Shown one piece after another: positions 23,400 through 36,545 of a stretch of DNA of 64,000 nt. Made by a program: the position numbers and the translations under genes. Below the pieces are notes generated by a model. That model searched no databases and was not told the DNA's origin. It was given only the letters and a program-made list of their open reading frames with translations. Positions within the stretch are counted from its first letter, which is position 1, and each line of letters opens with the position of its first letter. This DNA comes from Synaphobranchus kaupii (Eukaryota > Chordata > Actinopteri > Anguilliformes > Synaphobranchidae), in the NCBI GenBank assembly GCA_029718625.1, contig CM056381.1, forward strand, positions 463,768-527,767, given 5' to 3'.

Positions 23400-23720
23400 A
23401 GCCCCCCCCGCCCACCCCGTTCAGGCCCCCGCCCCGCCCCTCCCGCGGTACTCACTCCTGAGGATGATTTTGGCCTGGCTGACCCTCTGCAGGGGGAAGC
23501 GGCTCAATCGCGGGGCTGGCATGGTGGCGGTGTCAGGCGCCCGGCACTCTGGGTCCGCGCCGGAGGGTGGGGGGGGTCGTTCGGCACGACCCAACAGAAG
23601 CGGCCTAAAATCTTCCTCCCTCCTCTGGGGGGGCTGGGTGAGGTGGCGTGAGTCTGAGCGTCCCGGGACGGGCGGAGACGGGAGGCCTGCCTCAGGCGCG
23701 CGTGTCGATAGCGGGTTAAC
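23400..23720. promoter_or_regulatory. CpG-rich island in enah intron 3
   Basis: The segment is GC-rich with many CpG dinucleotides and GC-box-like cccgccccgcccctcccgc (23430 onward). It overlaps the candidate first exon at 23456-23522. Other CpG-rich patches are at 10400-10600, 17040-17300, 25700-26000, 36600-37050 and 52640-52960. I judged density by eye. Confidence 0.4.
23456..23522 (-). CDS. candidate alternative first coding exon (unknown transcript, possibly enah)
   Basis: In a CpG-rich island, the minus strand has an ATG in a perfect Kozak context (GCCACC before ATG) opening 22 codons, MPAPRLSRFPLQRVSQAKII-LR. These run into a strong donor, AGGA|GTGAGT. The coding part is 67 nt and ends in phase 1, the phase of enah exon 3, so if spliced to the exon after EVH1 it would stay in frame and give a Mena form lacking EVH1. 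I do not recognise the peptide. It could equally be the start of an unrelated nested transcript or a chance match in GC-rich DNA. No TATA box is visible upstream. The assignment rests only on Kozak, donor and phase. Confidence 0.28.
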
Positions 23721-26396
23721 GAAATAGACCTACAGCGGTAGGGCTACAGGCGGCATGCGGTAACCAGGAGCACAATCACATCACTAAAAACTGGGACAGG
23801 GTGTCGAACGTCCCCTACATCTTCACCAGGGTGGGGGTGGGTGGGTGTTGATGCAATCAGTGTCACGTGATGTCACAAGTTGCAAAACAAACACAGCGCC
23901 TATTTCCCTCCCAGCTGGGAAAACAGACTCCTATTGGCATGGGAATGTGGCCGGGCCCAATGAGACAACGTCCCAAAACGGGGGTACTGAGTCTCCGGGG
24001 TAGGAGGAGGACGCACGCGAGATCACGGGCCGCCGTGACCCCAAATACAGTGCGCCCCACATTTAGCCCCAGACGGAGGGGGTTGCTGGGAGCCTGGAGC
24101 CGGCGTTTCTGGACGGACCGCTTTGTTCCGACTCGGATGAGGTCATATAATCCGGAGAGCCTTGACCACAGTTTTACACTGTCAACGAGCTGTCACGACG
24201 CGGTATTTATACCGCCGAGCCGCCAAACAAATCACTGCGCCGGCATGTGACAAGGGCTCGTCAGGGGCGGGGGGGAGGGAATGCAGAGAGAGGTTAGCCT
24301 GTCAATCACAATGGAGAAAGGGGGGGGGGGGGGCTACTAAGGTGTGAAGAGATTTGGGAAGAGCGATCGCCAGGCCTAGTCATGTTCGCCCCTCCTGAGG
24401 GACTGTATATTCATCGGTGTGTTGTGTTGGGGGAGAGAGGTCGGGGGGCGCAGTCTCACAGGGATGGGGGGGGGACATGTTTATACTCGCTCTAGCTCAT
24501 CGTTTTAATTGCTTAACTGAGGGCAGTCAACAAGAAGTCAATTCAAAATGCACAGGAAGCACTCATCTGTGCGTAGACCAGTTGCTCATTCATTGACAGG
24601 TAACAAACTCTAAACGCTGTTTTTTTTTACGGAGAGAGCCAACATTTCAGCACCTCCGTGCCTTCGTCAGGCACGAGTTTTGGAGTTAACAGGGTACAAC
24701 CTCAATTTAGGTTTCTGATTTAAGTCTACAGCTCTTTACTTATGGTGTGTGTTCTTTGTCTTATAAAGCCGGCCCTGTACCAGAACTGCCCACCCACCAC
24801 CACTGAAGAAATACAGACCTAAAACCTTCAAAGTACTAAAATTCTGAGCAGGGCTGATTAGCACGAGCCGGTTTCTGGAAAAAAAAAAACGGTTACTTTC
24901 CTTCACTCAAACGCCATACATGGGCCTGTTAGTGGAGCTCTGTAAAAAGGCAGGCTTACGATCCAGCTGAAGAAGTGTACATAAAGCAGACGGGCCTCTG
25001 ATCCTCTGACCCCCCCACCCCAACCCACAACACCTTTACCATCTTTTTCCATTTAAGGCCATGAGATTTCTTCAAACCGTGGGGGAAGAGAGGCCGTAGA
25101 GTTCACCGAGGCCGACCGCAGCAACGTGAGCTCACAGCTCCCTGCTCTGTGTAAAGGGCCAGGCGGGAGGGGGAGAGGGGGGGAGGGGAGAGGGGGAAAA
25201 AGCGTTGATTCGGACGCAGGGAACGCACGCGGTTCCTGGAGTTCAGAGGCAAGGCTAACGAAGAGCGGCCTCGCAGCCACGCAGCTTCCCGAAACTTCAC
25301 GGGCCCTCGCCAGACCGCACACACGCACCGGCCCGTCTCTGTACGTCCGTCGACTGACCAGGCCTTTTTACACACGCCACGGCGCTGGCAAATTCCTTCC
25401 CGCTACAACAGAAGTCGTGGAGCGCCGATGACGATTAATTGGGTGATTCCGGAAGCTTGTTGAAAAGCCGCCGTTTCTCCAGCTCTGTGAAGCCTTATCT
25501 GCCCTTTGAAAAACAAATTCAACTTTAACAGGGTTTCACACAGGCCTTAGTCCCGAACACAGCGGTCATCACACGCCGAGCGTGCCAAACCGACGGGGAT
25601 AGCGGCTTTTTTTTAAACATCAAAACTCCAGACCTGTGGCTCCAGGCTTTCTTCAACTGCAGCCAGCAACAGCGTTTTATTTTAAAAAATGATCACGTAG
25701 CGGCATGTCTCGCCTGGCTGAAACGCGGGGCCCGTTATGCGATTCCGAGTTGCGCGTTTCAGCCCGCTCTAAAATTAGCGAGGCAGACTCGGGGAGGGGG
25801 CAGGAACAGGACCGTCGCGTGTCGTCACACAACCCCCCCCCAACCCCCCCCCAACCCCCCCCGGCGAGGGTGTTCTGCGCCGACGGCAAACCCAGGAACC
25901 GTCCCGTCCGTTCCGCGACACCGGAGAGACCCGCAGCCTGCATCAATCGCATTTACTGCAGCATGCGACGCCACAACGGCCGGACCTTCACCGGCAGCGC
26001 GTTTCCACTGAGGCAAGAATGCATGCAGTTCAACGCCAAGTACCGCATTTAGTCACTGCCTTCAACAAACAACTTGGACACCTTCGAAAAACAAATACAA
26101 CTGTAGTGATGTATTTCGAACCTTGGACAACCGTCATATGGCTTTGCTCCATTCAACGGCTGTCTAATTATAGGCATCCTCCCGGAATTAGTCAAGCCAG
26201 CGCGATACACACCGAAATTAGGCCCCCATTTATTTCTCTGTCATGAACAGAGTGCGCTTGAAGCTCACCATGACCAAAGCAGAAATTAACCACGGCCTCG
26301 CATTAGAAATCCCTTGCAGTACCAAACACAACCAGCAGGGGGAAAATGATACAGCGGAGATAATTTAGAAATGTATCTGCTGCATAATCTGTGTGT

Positions 26397-26411
26397 GTGA
26401 GAGAGAAAGGC

Positions 26412-26458
<47 letters not shown>

Positions 26459-26487
26459 GAGAGAGAGAAACAGAAAGAGAGTGACTA
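26397..26487. repeat. (GA)n microsatellite
   Basis: This is a GA dinucleotide tract with AGAAAGG interruptions, directly after a short GTGTGTG run. Confidence 0.95.
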
Positions 26488-27484
26488 GGGCATGTTATAT
26501 AATTAAATAGGAATTATACCTTTTTGTATTTACCGTGACGGCCACCACACAAAAGCCAATAAGAAGCTAACGACCCATGGTTATGCCCGGGCGGCCTGTG
26601 AGTGGTCACCCTGCACCCGCCTGTTTTCGGCTCCATCTGAGCGGCTGGTCACGGCGGGACCCCTGGGGTCCCAGCAGGCGCAGGCGCTGGGGGTGACCCA
26701 CACCGAGCGAGGGTCGCTCTCTCCCGGAGTTATCCGAGGCCACGGCCGCACGGGCCGACGCCGTCCCGGGACTCACCTTGCTCCCCCCCGTGCTCGCGGG
26801 ACGCGATTCTGCAGTGCTTTTCTGGGAGCTGCTGCCTCCCCTGCTGCCCGTAGTTGAGTAATGCCTAGCTCTGGCCACTTTACAAACATTTTTTTTTTTT
26901 TTTTTGGGGGCCATTCTAAACAGCCCAATGCAAAGCGCGAACGGAGAGTAACCACGGCGACCTGGACGTCCACGCCCTCCGGTAACCGCGCGACAGCCGA
27001 AACGCAGCCCCGCGCTTTCATTATGCAAACTCAGTTCTCAGTGGGAAAGAAAAAAAAGAAAAAAAAAAGCTGCCTGACTGCTCTTCCATTAATAGGGGGG
27101 GGTGGGGGGGGGGGGGTACCTGTATTGGGCAGGCTGGAGAAGGAAAGCAGGCTGAGAAATGGCCTTCGGCAAAAGTGTGCGTTTAGGGCCTTCATTAGGC
27201 TAACTGTAGGGGAACAGGCTGCACATGCGATTAAGACGGCTCCAAACTCTCATGGGTGGGGAGAAACCCCCCCTCCCCACCTCCTCATCAGCCCCTCCCC
27301 CTCCCACACCCGCTCCTCCAATCCCCTCAAGCCCTGAGCTCCTCTGCCTGCCGTTCCTCAGAGGAAAACAAAACTCTGCAAACGGGCGGAACCAGGCACA
27401 GGCTCTGATTGCGGTGCATCTTTTAAAGAAAAAAGAAAATTGGGGAGGGGGAGGGGGGAAAGAAGAAAAACCAAACTTTTCTTT

Positions 27485-27625
27485 GATGCTCCAGTGTCAG
27501 CAGACGCCGATAGCTTGATAGCGCACAGATGAATTGAGAGTGTAATTACCATCACTTTGCATAATTAGGCTTACTTAGCCGTCACTATCAGGTAATTAAT
27601 AAATTAGCTTTAGACTTTTATCAGA
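27485..27625. other. candidate conserved non-coding element
   Basis: This AT-rich block has dense homeodomain-type cores (gtgtaattaccatcac, ttgcataattaggc, caggtaattaataaattagc) and no repeats. It is bounded by low-complexity sequence on the left. Enhancer identity is inferred from composition only. Confidence 0.2.
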
Positions 27626-29458
27626 CTCATGTTTCCCGCAGACATTAAGAGGAAGACGAGGGCATGGCGAGGAGGGACATCGAGGGGCAGCGGGGTAAAG
27701 GCGCAGGCAGGAAGGGTTTTTGGCTGCCAATGGCAAAGGCGCGTGTGCATTTTAACCAGTTTAAACTCGTGCCGAATCACACGCACACACCTCCTCGAGA
27801 CACCCGCTGTCCTTCAACTGCACTACCAAACACAAGACCAGAATAGAATAGCAGGTGACTTTTTGGATCAGAAACGCATCTTTAAATAAACTCATGTCTG
27901 GTTTTTTTGGATGCCGGTTCCCAGAAATTGCATTGTGGCTAAAATTAATTAATTCATTAAAATAATAAAAACATCCCTGAGTTTCTTCAAAATGGCAGTA
28001 TCCAAAGTCCCCTCTCCCAGAATGGCTAGCACCTGGCGTGGCATCACACCGCGGTGCCCGACACAAAGATCACCCTCCCTCTCTCTCCCCAAGGAGGCGC
28101 ACCTCTTGCGTCTGACAGAAACGGTCCATAATCCACGCTCCCTCGTCGCTTGGCTCCAGATCTGCTGCATATGGGGCAACGGGCTAACCCAAAATACAGC
28201 GCCTCACATCCTTTTCTGATGAATCACATTTATTTTTTTATTTTTTTTAAAAGAGGCGGGGGCGGGGGGGGACTGTTCCGGAACAATACTCTCCATCTGT
28301 TTCCAATAAAGAAACATTTGGGCTAAATGCTAAAATTATAGCTCGGCGAAAAACACTCCGCTCTCTGTCCCCACCAATTGCCCGGACCCCCTACCTCTCT
28401 CTCGCATGCCGAAGATCTCGATCCAACGGGGGGGCTCGCTAAGAGGCCCCAGCTGTCTCGCATATTTACGACGCGGGGGCTCCTGAACTGACTAATTATA
28501 AACGTTTTTTTTTTTTAGATTTTTTTTTAGGTGCCAGGTCAGGCCGGGCCTTCGGAACACACATGAGCTCACCCACTGCCCTGAAGACAAGAGCGCTAGT
28601 CTGCCCAAGCGCACATTAGCAGTGGAACAAAAGAATGATAATACTTAATGGAGTTAGTATTTTTAAGTAAGATTAAGCTCGTCAACAATTGTTTTGATAT
28701 AAGCAACACGGAATGTTCTTGTTCTTTTCTCATCCTGACTTCATAAAATATCACATTTCACATTTTAAATCAAATGTAAACTATTTGGGTTTTGCCAGTA
28801 ATTGGATTCATTTTCTAATCCTCAAAGTTTATGCCCCACACAAATTTGACGGTAATGTTCCCTGACGTTAAAATGTAGTTGTTATAGTAGAAAAAGAAAG
28901 GGGGGAGGAAAAACAACAACAAAAAACTATCTTCTGCCCTCTCCTTTATTTTGGAAAGCCCAGAAACCCTCATTTCTGTGATGCCCATTGATGGAAACAT
29001 TAAGAATAGAGGCAAGTAGGACATGAGTTATTTCCCTGTGTGTAGCTATAACTAAGAATGTTTCGGCTTTTGGATTAAGAACCCTTCACTTACAAGGCTT
29101 TGTAAAAATGTATTTTATTAGGGATATAACTCAGCAACCACTGAGTACCGGAGTATCCCAAAGCAATCGCATCGGACCCACAATCCTTTGCATTCCCTCT
29201 GTCCACAACAAAACAATCCTTTATAGGGAAATTACAGCAGTGTGACATTTAATAGCCTCTAAAATCAGATTCCTTTTCCATGTCACACAAAGTTGGTTTT
29301 TGCTGGCCTGATGATGCATGCCATGTTCCCGTCTACTACGTTAGCCTTATAAAAAGCTTATTTTTAAGGAAGTTTAAGAACACATAAATTTTGCAGAGGC
29401 AATTACATGTGGATTATGAAGCTAAATTGTAATATTGTCTCCTCTCACCAGAACATGT

Positions 29459-29459
29459 A

Positions 29460-29519
<60 letters not shown>
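29459..29519. repeat. (ACGC)n tetranucleotide microsatellite, about 15 copies
   Basis: This is a perfect ACGC run, just 380 bp downstream (in transcription) of enah exon 3. Confidence 0.97.
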
Positions 29520-29851
29520 GAAGTCTTAAAGCCCACCTCACTGCGTTTCCTACTGAGCAGCCATCTATAATTTCTCAAACAGTTAGACGGGGAGTATTTT
29601 TAGATCCCGATCGTTTGACATTAGGGGATATCACATTAGCCGCGCTGCTCACTAAACTCCCACAACCCCGGCCCGTTTCGCTCCACTTTCCAAAATCAGA
29701 CCCTCGGCTCCAGACCCACCTCTTATTTCCCTCTCCAAGGTCCGCCGACCAGGAGACACAAAGCAAGCAAGACCAAGGGAGAAGGCCGCTTTTTCATTAT
29801 CTTTTCTGCGAGTTACTCGACTGAGATCAAGATATACAGAGCGGTACATCA

Positions 29852-30151
<300 letters not shown>

Positions 30152-31209
30152 TCAGGAAGGCCTGTAATGCCGGTAAACGACAGTTCTGAAGTCTTGGTGC
30201 ATTTGAGAGCCATTTAAACTCTCACTCAGTCATGGATGACTGGGTATTTAATAGGGAAAGGCACAAATTCTCCATTGCTTGAGTACTCAAAAGGCAAGAA
30301 CTGGAGTGCTGGAGCACCATAGAGTGCATTACAGAGAAAAAAAATTGCCTTCATGATAATAAACGCAAGTGAACGGTATTAATTTCAACATTAATTTTCA
30401 CACTGCAGCTTCAGCAGTTAGCCGTTTTATGGTTAATATCGTTAGATGTCATAAAGGGATCAGCTTGGTTGTTCATCGCCGATTCTGACTTCCAAAATAA
30501 GCTCCAAACTCCTGACCCAGCCCCCAGCGACGCAGAAAACAGACCCAGGCTCTGATCTGACAAACTTTCTCAAACTGTAGGCTTTCATTTTCCACCTTCA
30601 CCTCCTAAGATACATTTTAATTAATCTACACGCGTCATACTCTCCATCAAAGGATTTTCTGGTGAACTTTTCTTTTTCTGGCAAGGCCTTGAGGAAAACA
30701 TCTCCTGCCACTATCCGGGACAGCCTGTGAAAACAGTTGTATGTTCACGCCCCGTGTTGATTTTTACAAATATTCAAGAGGAGGAAATGCACACATACAA
30801 GGTTCTGTAATAGCAAACCACCAAGTCCAGCGTTACGGTCCCAGAGAGACCACTTAGAGCAGCAGTAGAACTAATCGGATGACAGGAAAGGTCTTCGCAC
30901 TTCAGAAATGTAACCCGAGTCGGAAAAGAGAGTCACTCTGACGCCGTTAGCGGCAAGACTCAATTATTACCTGTTGTTGGAAAGAAGGAACGCTGGGCAG
31001 AGCCAGCACAATTTGCAATTTAGTCATTTGGCACAAGCTTTCAGCCAGAGTGCGCCAACAGTGGTGTATCCTGGTGTGGTGGGGCGGAGGGGGGGGTAGG
31101 GGGTGTGGGGGGTTGTCCAATCATAATCTCAGGCCGGTGCCAAAGCTGTAATGTCATCTGTCAACTGGGAGGTTAGCACACACATCCCGTTCATAGTCAT
31201 GTAGTCTTC

Positions 31210-31899
31210 AAGCCTGGAATACCCTACCAAGGGCACCCTCCCTGCCTGGTCAATGCAATCCAGGCCTCACCTGCCCAATCAGGCCTGGAATACCCTACCA
31301 AGGGCACCCTCCCTCCCTGGACAATGCAATCCAGGCCTCACCTGCCCAATCAGGCCTGGAATACCCTACCAAGGGCACCCTCCCTCCCTGGACAATGCAA
31401 TCCAGGCCTCACCTGCCCAATCAGGCCTGGAATACCCTACCAAGGGCACCCTCCCTCCCTGGACAATGCAATCCAGGCCTCACCTGCCCAATCAGGCCTG
31501 GAATACCCTACCAAGGGCACCCTCAATCCCTGGACAATGCAATCCAGGCCTCACCTGCCCAATCAGGCCTGGAATACCCTACCAAGAGCATCCACAATCC
31601 CTGGACAATGCAATCCAAGCCTCACCTGCCCAATCAGGCCTGGAATACCCTACCAAGGGCACCCTTCCTCCCTGGACAATGCAATCCAGGCCTCACCTGC
31701 CCAATCAGGCCTGGAATACCCTACCAAGGGCACCCTCCCTCCCTGGACAATGCAATCCAGGCCTCACCTGCCCAATCAGGCCTGGAATACCCTACCAAGG
31801 GCACCCTCAATCCCTGGACAATGCAATCCATCCCTCACCTGCCCAATCAGGCCTGGAATACCCTACCAAGGGCACCCTCCATCCCTGGTCAATGCAATA
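31210..31899. repeat. 71-bp minisatellite, about 9.7 copies
   Basis: The unit contains caggcctcacctgcccaatc, aggcctggaataccctacc and aagggcaccctccctccc. In-frame ATGs repeat every 71 bp (31253, 31324, 31395), so the three overlapping plus frames of 171-221 codons are shadows of the repeat. Unit variants include CTCAATCC and GAGCATCCAC. Confidence 0.97.
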
Positions 31900-32601
31900 G
31901 TGGATTATGAGCCAACAGCCACAGTCGGCACTAACTGGAGCGGGATTTCATCTGAAGCACAGGGGCACATTACACTGCATTCAGGCTGAGTGACTAAGCT
32001 GAACAGCCCTGGAGACCTCTTCCTCATCCGCTTTTAATTACACTGATAAAGAGATGTTCATGTTCTGCACAAAATGGGCGTAAATTGCTTCGTCTTGCGG
32101 TTACAAAATTCCACTGGCACCCCGCCAAGGACCTACTTTAGTTTGCAGATTGAAATTAGCATGGGTTTCAAGTGTTACAGGTTACCACCATATGTTCAGA
32201 CTGAGTGCTGATCTGGGATCAGTAAGGCCCTATATGTTCAGGCCAGCTCCAATTGAAATCCATTGTTCAGCTTCAAACCACAAACAGCGTAAACCCATTT
32301 TGACTATGCAATAAAATGCCCCTTCTGAGTTAATATAGAACTCTGGCTTTAGATGTTTAGATGTCTGATGACATAATTCATCTCAAACAAAAAGTTCTGA
32401 GTGAAACATGCGGGGACTTAGGAAAGCAATCACCTCGGCCAGAGAGGCAAAGAAGACAAACAGTGTTCATCCGACTCGATTAGAAAACAACGAGTGCGCC
32501 AAGAATCACTAACCGTCTGGATCACACTTTGGCTGACAAACTGTCTTAATATCGCTCAAACCAACCAAACTGTGGCACCTCCTTTTGGCACTGTAACCCT
32601 G

Positions 32602-33180
32602 TCTCTGATAGGCTGCCGTCAGTGTCATACAGACTCCCTCTCTGATAGGCTGCCGTCAGTGTCATACAAACTCCCTCTCTGATAGGCTGCCGTCAGTGTC
32701 ATACAAACTCCCTCTCTGATAGGCTGCCGTCAGTGTCATACAAACTCCCTCTCCGATAGGCTGCTGTCAGTGTCATACAGACTCCCTCTCCGATAGGCTG
32801 CTGTCAGTGTCATACAAACTCCCTCTCCGATAGGCTGCTGTCAGTGTCATACAAACTCCCTCTCAGATAGGCCGCTGTCAGTGCCACACAGGCTCCCTCT
32901 CTGATAGGCTGCTGTCAGTGTCATACAAACTCCCTCTCCGATAGGCTGCTGTCAGTGCCACACAGACTCCCTCTCCGATAGGCTGCTGTCAGTGCCACAC
33001 AGACTCCCTCTCCGATAGGCTGCTGTCAGTGCCACACAGACTCCCTCTCCGATAGGCTGCTGTCAGTGCCACACAGACTCCCTCTCTGATAGGCTGCCGT
33101 CAGTGCCACACAGACTCCCTCTCAGATGGGCCGTTGTCAGTGTCAGACGGAGTCTCTCACTTCGATAGGCTGCTGTCATT
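32602..33180. repeat. 37-bp minisatellite, about 15-16 copies
   Basis: The unit is tctctgataggctgccgtca followed by gtgtcatacaaactccc. Left units carry GCCGTC and TCATAC; right units carry GCTGTC and GCCACACAG. This left-to-right gradient of variants is typical of unequal exchange. Confidence 0.97.
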
Positions 33181-33599
33181 GTTAAGACACCCTTTCAGGT
33201 AGTCCAAATGTCACAGCTATATAATTTCCTCTACAATACATCAGAAATAAACAAAGACGCCTGTCATCGGTTCACTCAATGGTCAAGAGCACGCAGCCTG
33301 ACAAACACATCTCATGTGTCATATTTCTTCAGATACGCATCAGTGAAAATTCAGGTTCAGTCGCCTCACATCGAGACCGCTGATACATGACACACGCGAG
33401 GGACGGCGTTCTTAACACGCGGCAAAAATGCGAACTTCATGCTGCAATGCGTTCTCGCTGAAATCCAGAAACGCGCGCGGAATTATGGAACTGGGTTACG
33501 GCGCGATTCACAAGCAAAAGGCGCACCGTTAAGAGGCCATCATTAACATTCGGCAAACGCTCGACAGTGCGGACGGAATACAAGTCAAGCTAAAACGGG

Positions 33600-33740
33600 C
33601 CCTATGCCTCTCCGTAGCGGATAAATGAAGAATGCTTAATTAGAATGGAAATTGCTTTGTCCCGGAGGCCTTGCAAAGACAAAAACAAAAATAAAAAAGA
33701 AGGCAAATGAGCATCGCTGTGCCAATTAGTCTCTCTCATC
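33600..33740. other. candidate conserved non-coding element in intron 2
   Basis: This unique stretch contains gcttaattagaatggaaatt, ctttgtcc and ttgcaaagac, then an octamer-like aaatgagcat and ccaattag. These are SOX/POU/homeobox-like motifs in short space. The call is compositional and unconfirmed. Confidence 0.2.
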
Positions 33741-34063
33741 CCGCCCTGCCTCAACCCACCGCCGCCCCGCCGCCCCACGCGCTGGCATCTACAGGGGCCC
33801 CCCCCCTCGGAGAACGGGACACAGGCGCGGCTCCCCAAACTGTGAAAAGGGGGGTACGCAAAAGTAGTCCCCCTTCCCTTTGTCGATGTGCACCGAGGGA
33901 CGGGTCACCGCCCCTCTGACCCTCTTTAACTTCCACATAAAGACGCTGCCTAATTTGCTTGGCCAACCATAGACCTGTGTGGGGAAGACAGCAGAGGCCT
34001 GAGGCCTACTGCCACTCAAATTCGCACTTCAACCCCTCCGCGTTTGCACTTGCCTGGTTAGTT

Positions 34064-34246
34064 AAAGCGGCAGTGTAGTGTACCAGGAACTGGGCTTGTA
34101 ACCTAAAAGGTTGCAGGCTAACTTTCCAGGTAGGACACAGCACTTGTGTCCTTGAGCAAGGTACTTAACCTAAAATTGTTTCAGTAGATATCCAACTGGA
34201 TAGTGGCTAGCAACAATGCTAAGTCGCTCTGGATAAGAGTGCCTTC
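34064..34246 (+). mobile_element. tRNA-derived SINE (V-SINE-like, with conserved core and tail)
   Basis: A head with agcggcagtgtagtgtacca and gggcttgtaacc is followed by the core gtccttgagcaaggtactta and the tail aagtcgctctggataagagt. The core and the ctctggataagag tail are shared by widespread fish SINEs that use a LINE-2-type 3' end. The B box is decayed, so the copy is old. Confidence 0.75.
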
Positions 34247-36362
34247 TACATCCCTGCAATTTCATGTAATATCAGTGGCGTCTAACAAGTCATGATGAAG
34301 GTACGGAATACATACCATCTCCGCCCCCCACCCCACAAACTCCACAAAACGACGCACCACGCAGAAAATAAGGACTTGGCACTGCCCACTGATGTCGATC
34401 GCAGTGGAACGTAGAAGAATAACAGGACAGCAGGAGGATAACCAGCCCTCCCCGAGCATCATGGGAGATTAAATAAGACGCACGGCGGGCTGCGAGATCG
34501 CTGACGTAGCGCATGCCGCGGGCGTCTTCTCCCCTGATGGGACGCCACGGGTGAAAGATTTCTGTAGCACCTCTTTGTCAAACAAATGACTGTAAACAAA
34601 CTCCAGTGACCTCCCGCCCCTTCCCAGCCTGCCTCACCCATCACATGACACCTCGCCCTCTGGACGCGACATCGGAGGTGAACCGGCTGCCGCCGGCGAC
34701 AGGCAGCGCAGTGCGTCGTTCACCGGCCGCTTGACCTTCTCGTTCCGCAAGCGGCAGTTTCCCCTTTAAATTCAATTCGAAATAAAACGTGTAGAAAGTG
34801 GTTTGTCACGCGAGAAACTCACAAAATAACTAATTTATGTTATGTGCTGAAGTAAGAGAAAGAGAAAAGTCACACTCCCAATTCAGGAAAGCTACTTCAA
34901 TTTCTCAAGCGTCTCCACAGCGCTTCACGGGCACGAGTCGAACGCGAGTGTTTGTTCTTTTATCTTTATACGTCGTTTCTCTTTTATAGCATTGCAAGCC
35001 GCTCAAAATGTCAAGTGAGCCAGAAGCTTCCCGTGGGACCCATAAATCATAGACCAGAACCTGCCATTCAGTTCCAGCCCAGGTCATTTCCTTAGAAGTC
35101 CCCTGTGTCTCTCTCTCTCTCTTGCACAGAATCTCCATTAACTGTCATTTTCAGAGAAGCATAAGGAACAACACAACCTAATTCCCCTTGTGAGCAACAC
35201 CACCACTGTTCTGTTGCATCAGTGGACCAGGGTCAACATAACTGTACTTCGAATCAGCCAGACGGACAGAACTAAACCACCGAATCCCAAAATATAATGT
35301 ATGTCACTCTCGCTGGATAAATAAAGTATGTCAAAGAAAGCACAAGTCAGAGGCCATTACTACTGTATAGTACAGAGACGAGTCTTACAACTCAGGGGTT
35401 TCCTCGCAACTAAAATCTGACCTGATCTGTGCTTCTGCGCAAAAGCTGACGCAAACTATTCCTTAGCTTCAAGACCATCACCTTTGATATTATTTTGCGA
35501 CTGGGATCATATTTATCCAGTCCAAGTTTCCACTTACCTTTCAAATGTCTGATGATGCATTTTTTTTTGTCGTCGTTTGTTGCATTCGATACATTCAATT
35601 TCTCTTCAGATAAGCTGTCCCTGCAAAAACCACTCGACGTTATTCTCCCTAATTATGACAGGAAGCCGCTTCTGCGTCCGTTTACATCCCTAGGACTCGA
35701 CCGCTGCAGGTCTTTATGTATCCAGCAAGTCCCAAAACGAGTCCCTCGAGATCAAGCCATCAAGCCATCGCCGTTCCAGAGAATGACGCTTTCTTGCTAA
35801 GCAGTCTAGCTTATAATATCACTATGATAATACCACAACGGTCATCATTTTCAAAACAGTACACTCCCTTCAACGTAAAATATTGAAATTACATAAATGC
35901 AAAAAAGGCCATGTAAAGTACATACATGCAAAAAAGGCCAGTGAACCAAATCACGTGGCATGTTGACGCCTTCAACCTCAAACTGTTGCAGTTGGGAGTT
36001 ATATGCAGGCGTTCTTAGCCAAAAGGCTAAATATATCCTCCCTATGCAATCCCAGCACAAGTGGAGCGCGCGTAAATCAATGAGGAGGACAGCGAATGGC
36101 AATTCCCCATGACAAACGGCGTCTGCGTCATGCTCGGGAACAAGGACTTCCTGTATCACTCTGGATCTACCACAGACACACGCATGCTAAGAACGCTCGC
36201 GTGAGGCTGCCATCTGCTTTATCGGCCCATCTACGGATAAACATGGGAAATAACGTTAAAATCGATTGCTTAGCCCACGCTCTTAGCATTAGCATATAGA
36301 GGTTTATGGCACTTCTTTTATCTTATATCCATATCAGTCTGTATCTATCCCTAACCAATAAA

Positions 36363-36545
36363 CCAGGGGTTTTCAACCTTTTCTTACCTGGGGAACCCTA
36401 CCCAGGCTCAACGGCATCCAGGGGACCCCATAATCGTAAGTTTAATCATAAGTTAAATCGGGTTATATTATTTTTAAAATGGGCATGGTCTGGCCAGGGA
36501 CCCCCTACAGTACCCTCAAGGACCGCCTGTTGAAAACCCAGGCAA
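36363..36545 (+). mobile_element. hAT-like non-autonomous element remnant (copy 2)
   Basis: The element begins caggggttttcaacc and ends gttgaaaacccagg, imperfect terminal inverted repeats of the type seen in hAT (Charlie-like) transposons. The flanking octamers caataaac and caatagat are similar enough to be a decayed 8-bp target duplication. Inside, it shares several blocks with the copy at 9913-10115. No transposase coding is present. Confidence 0.6.

Noticed and set aside
24636..24690. Block gcacctccgtgccttcgtca as part of a known fish transposon
   Set aside because: The motif looks familiar, but there is no second copy, terminal repeat or coding here to support a call.
26764..26845. Minus-strand exon-like segment (frame with SSSQKSTAESRPASTGGSK) ending in AAG|GTGAGT
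   Set aside because: The donor is good and the acceptor plausible, but the exon (about 67 nt) would not preserve frame as a cassette after enah exon 3, and the peptide matches no Mena region I know.
31253..31989. Plus-strand ORFs of 171-221 codons with a repeated HLPNQAWNTLPRAPS motif
   Set aside because: These are read-through of a 71-bp minisatellite; frames overlap and start every 71 bp.
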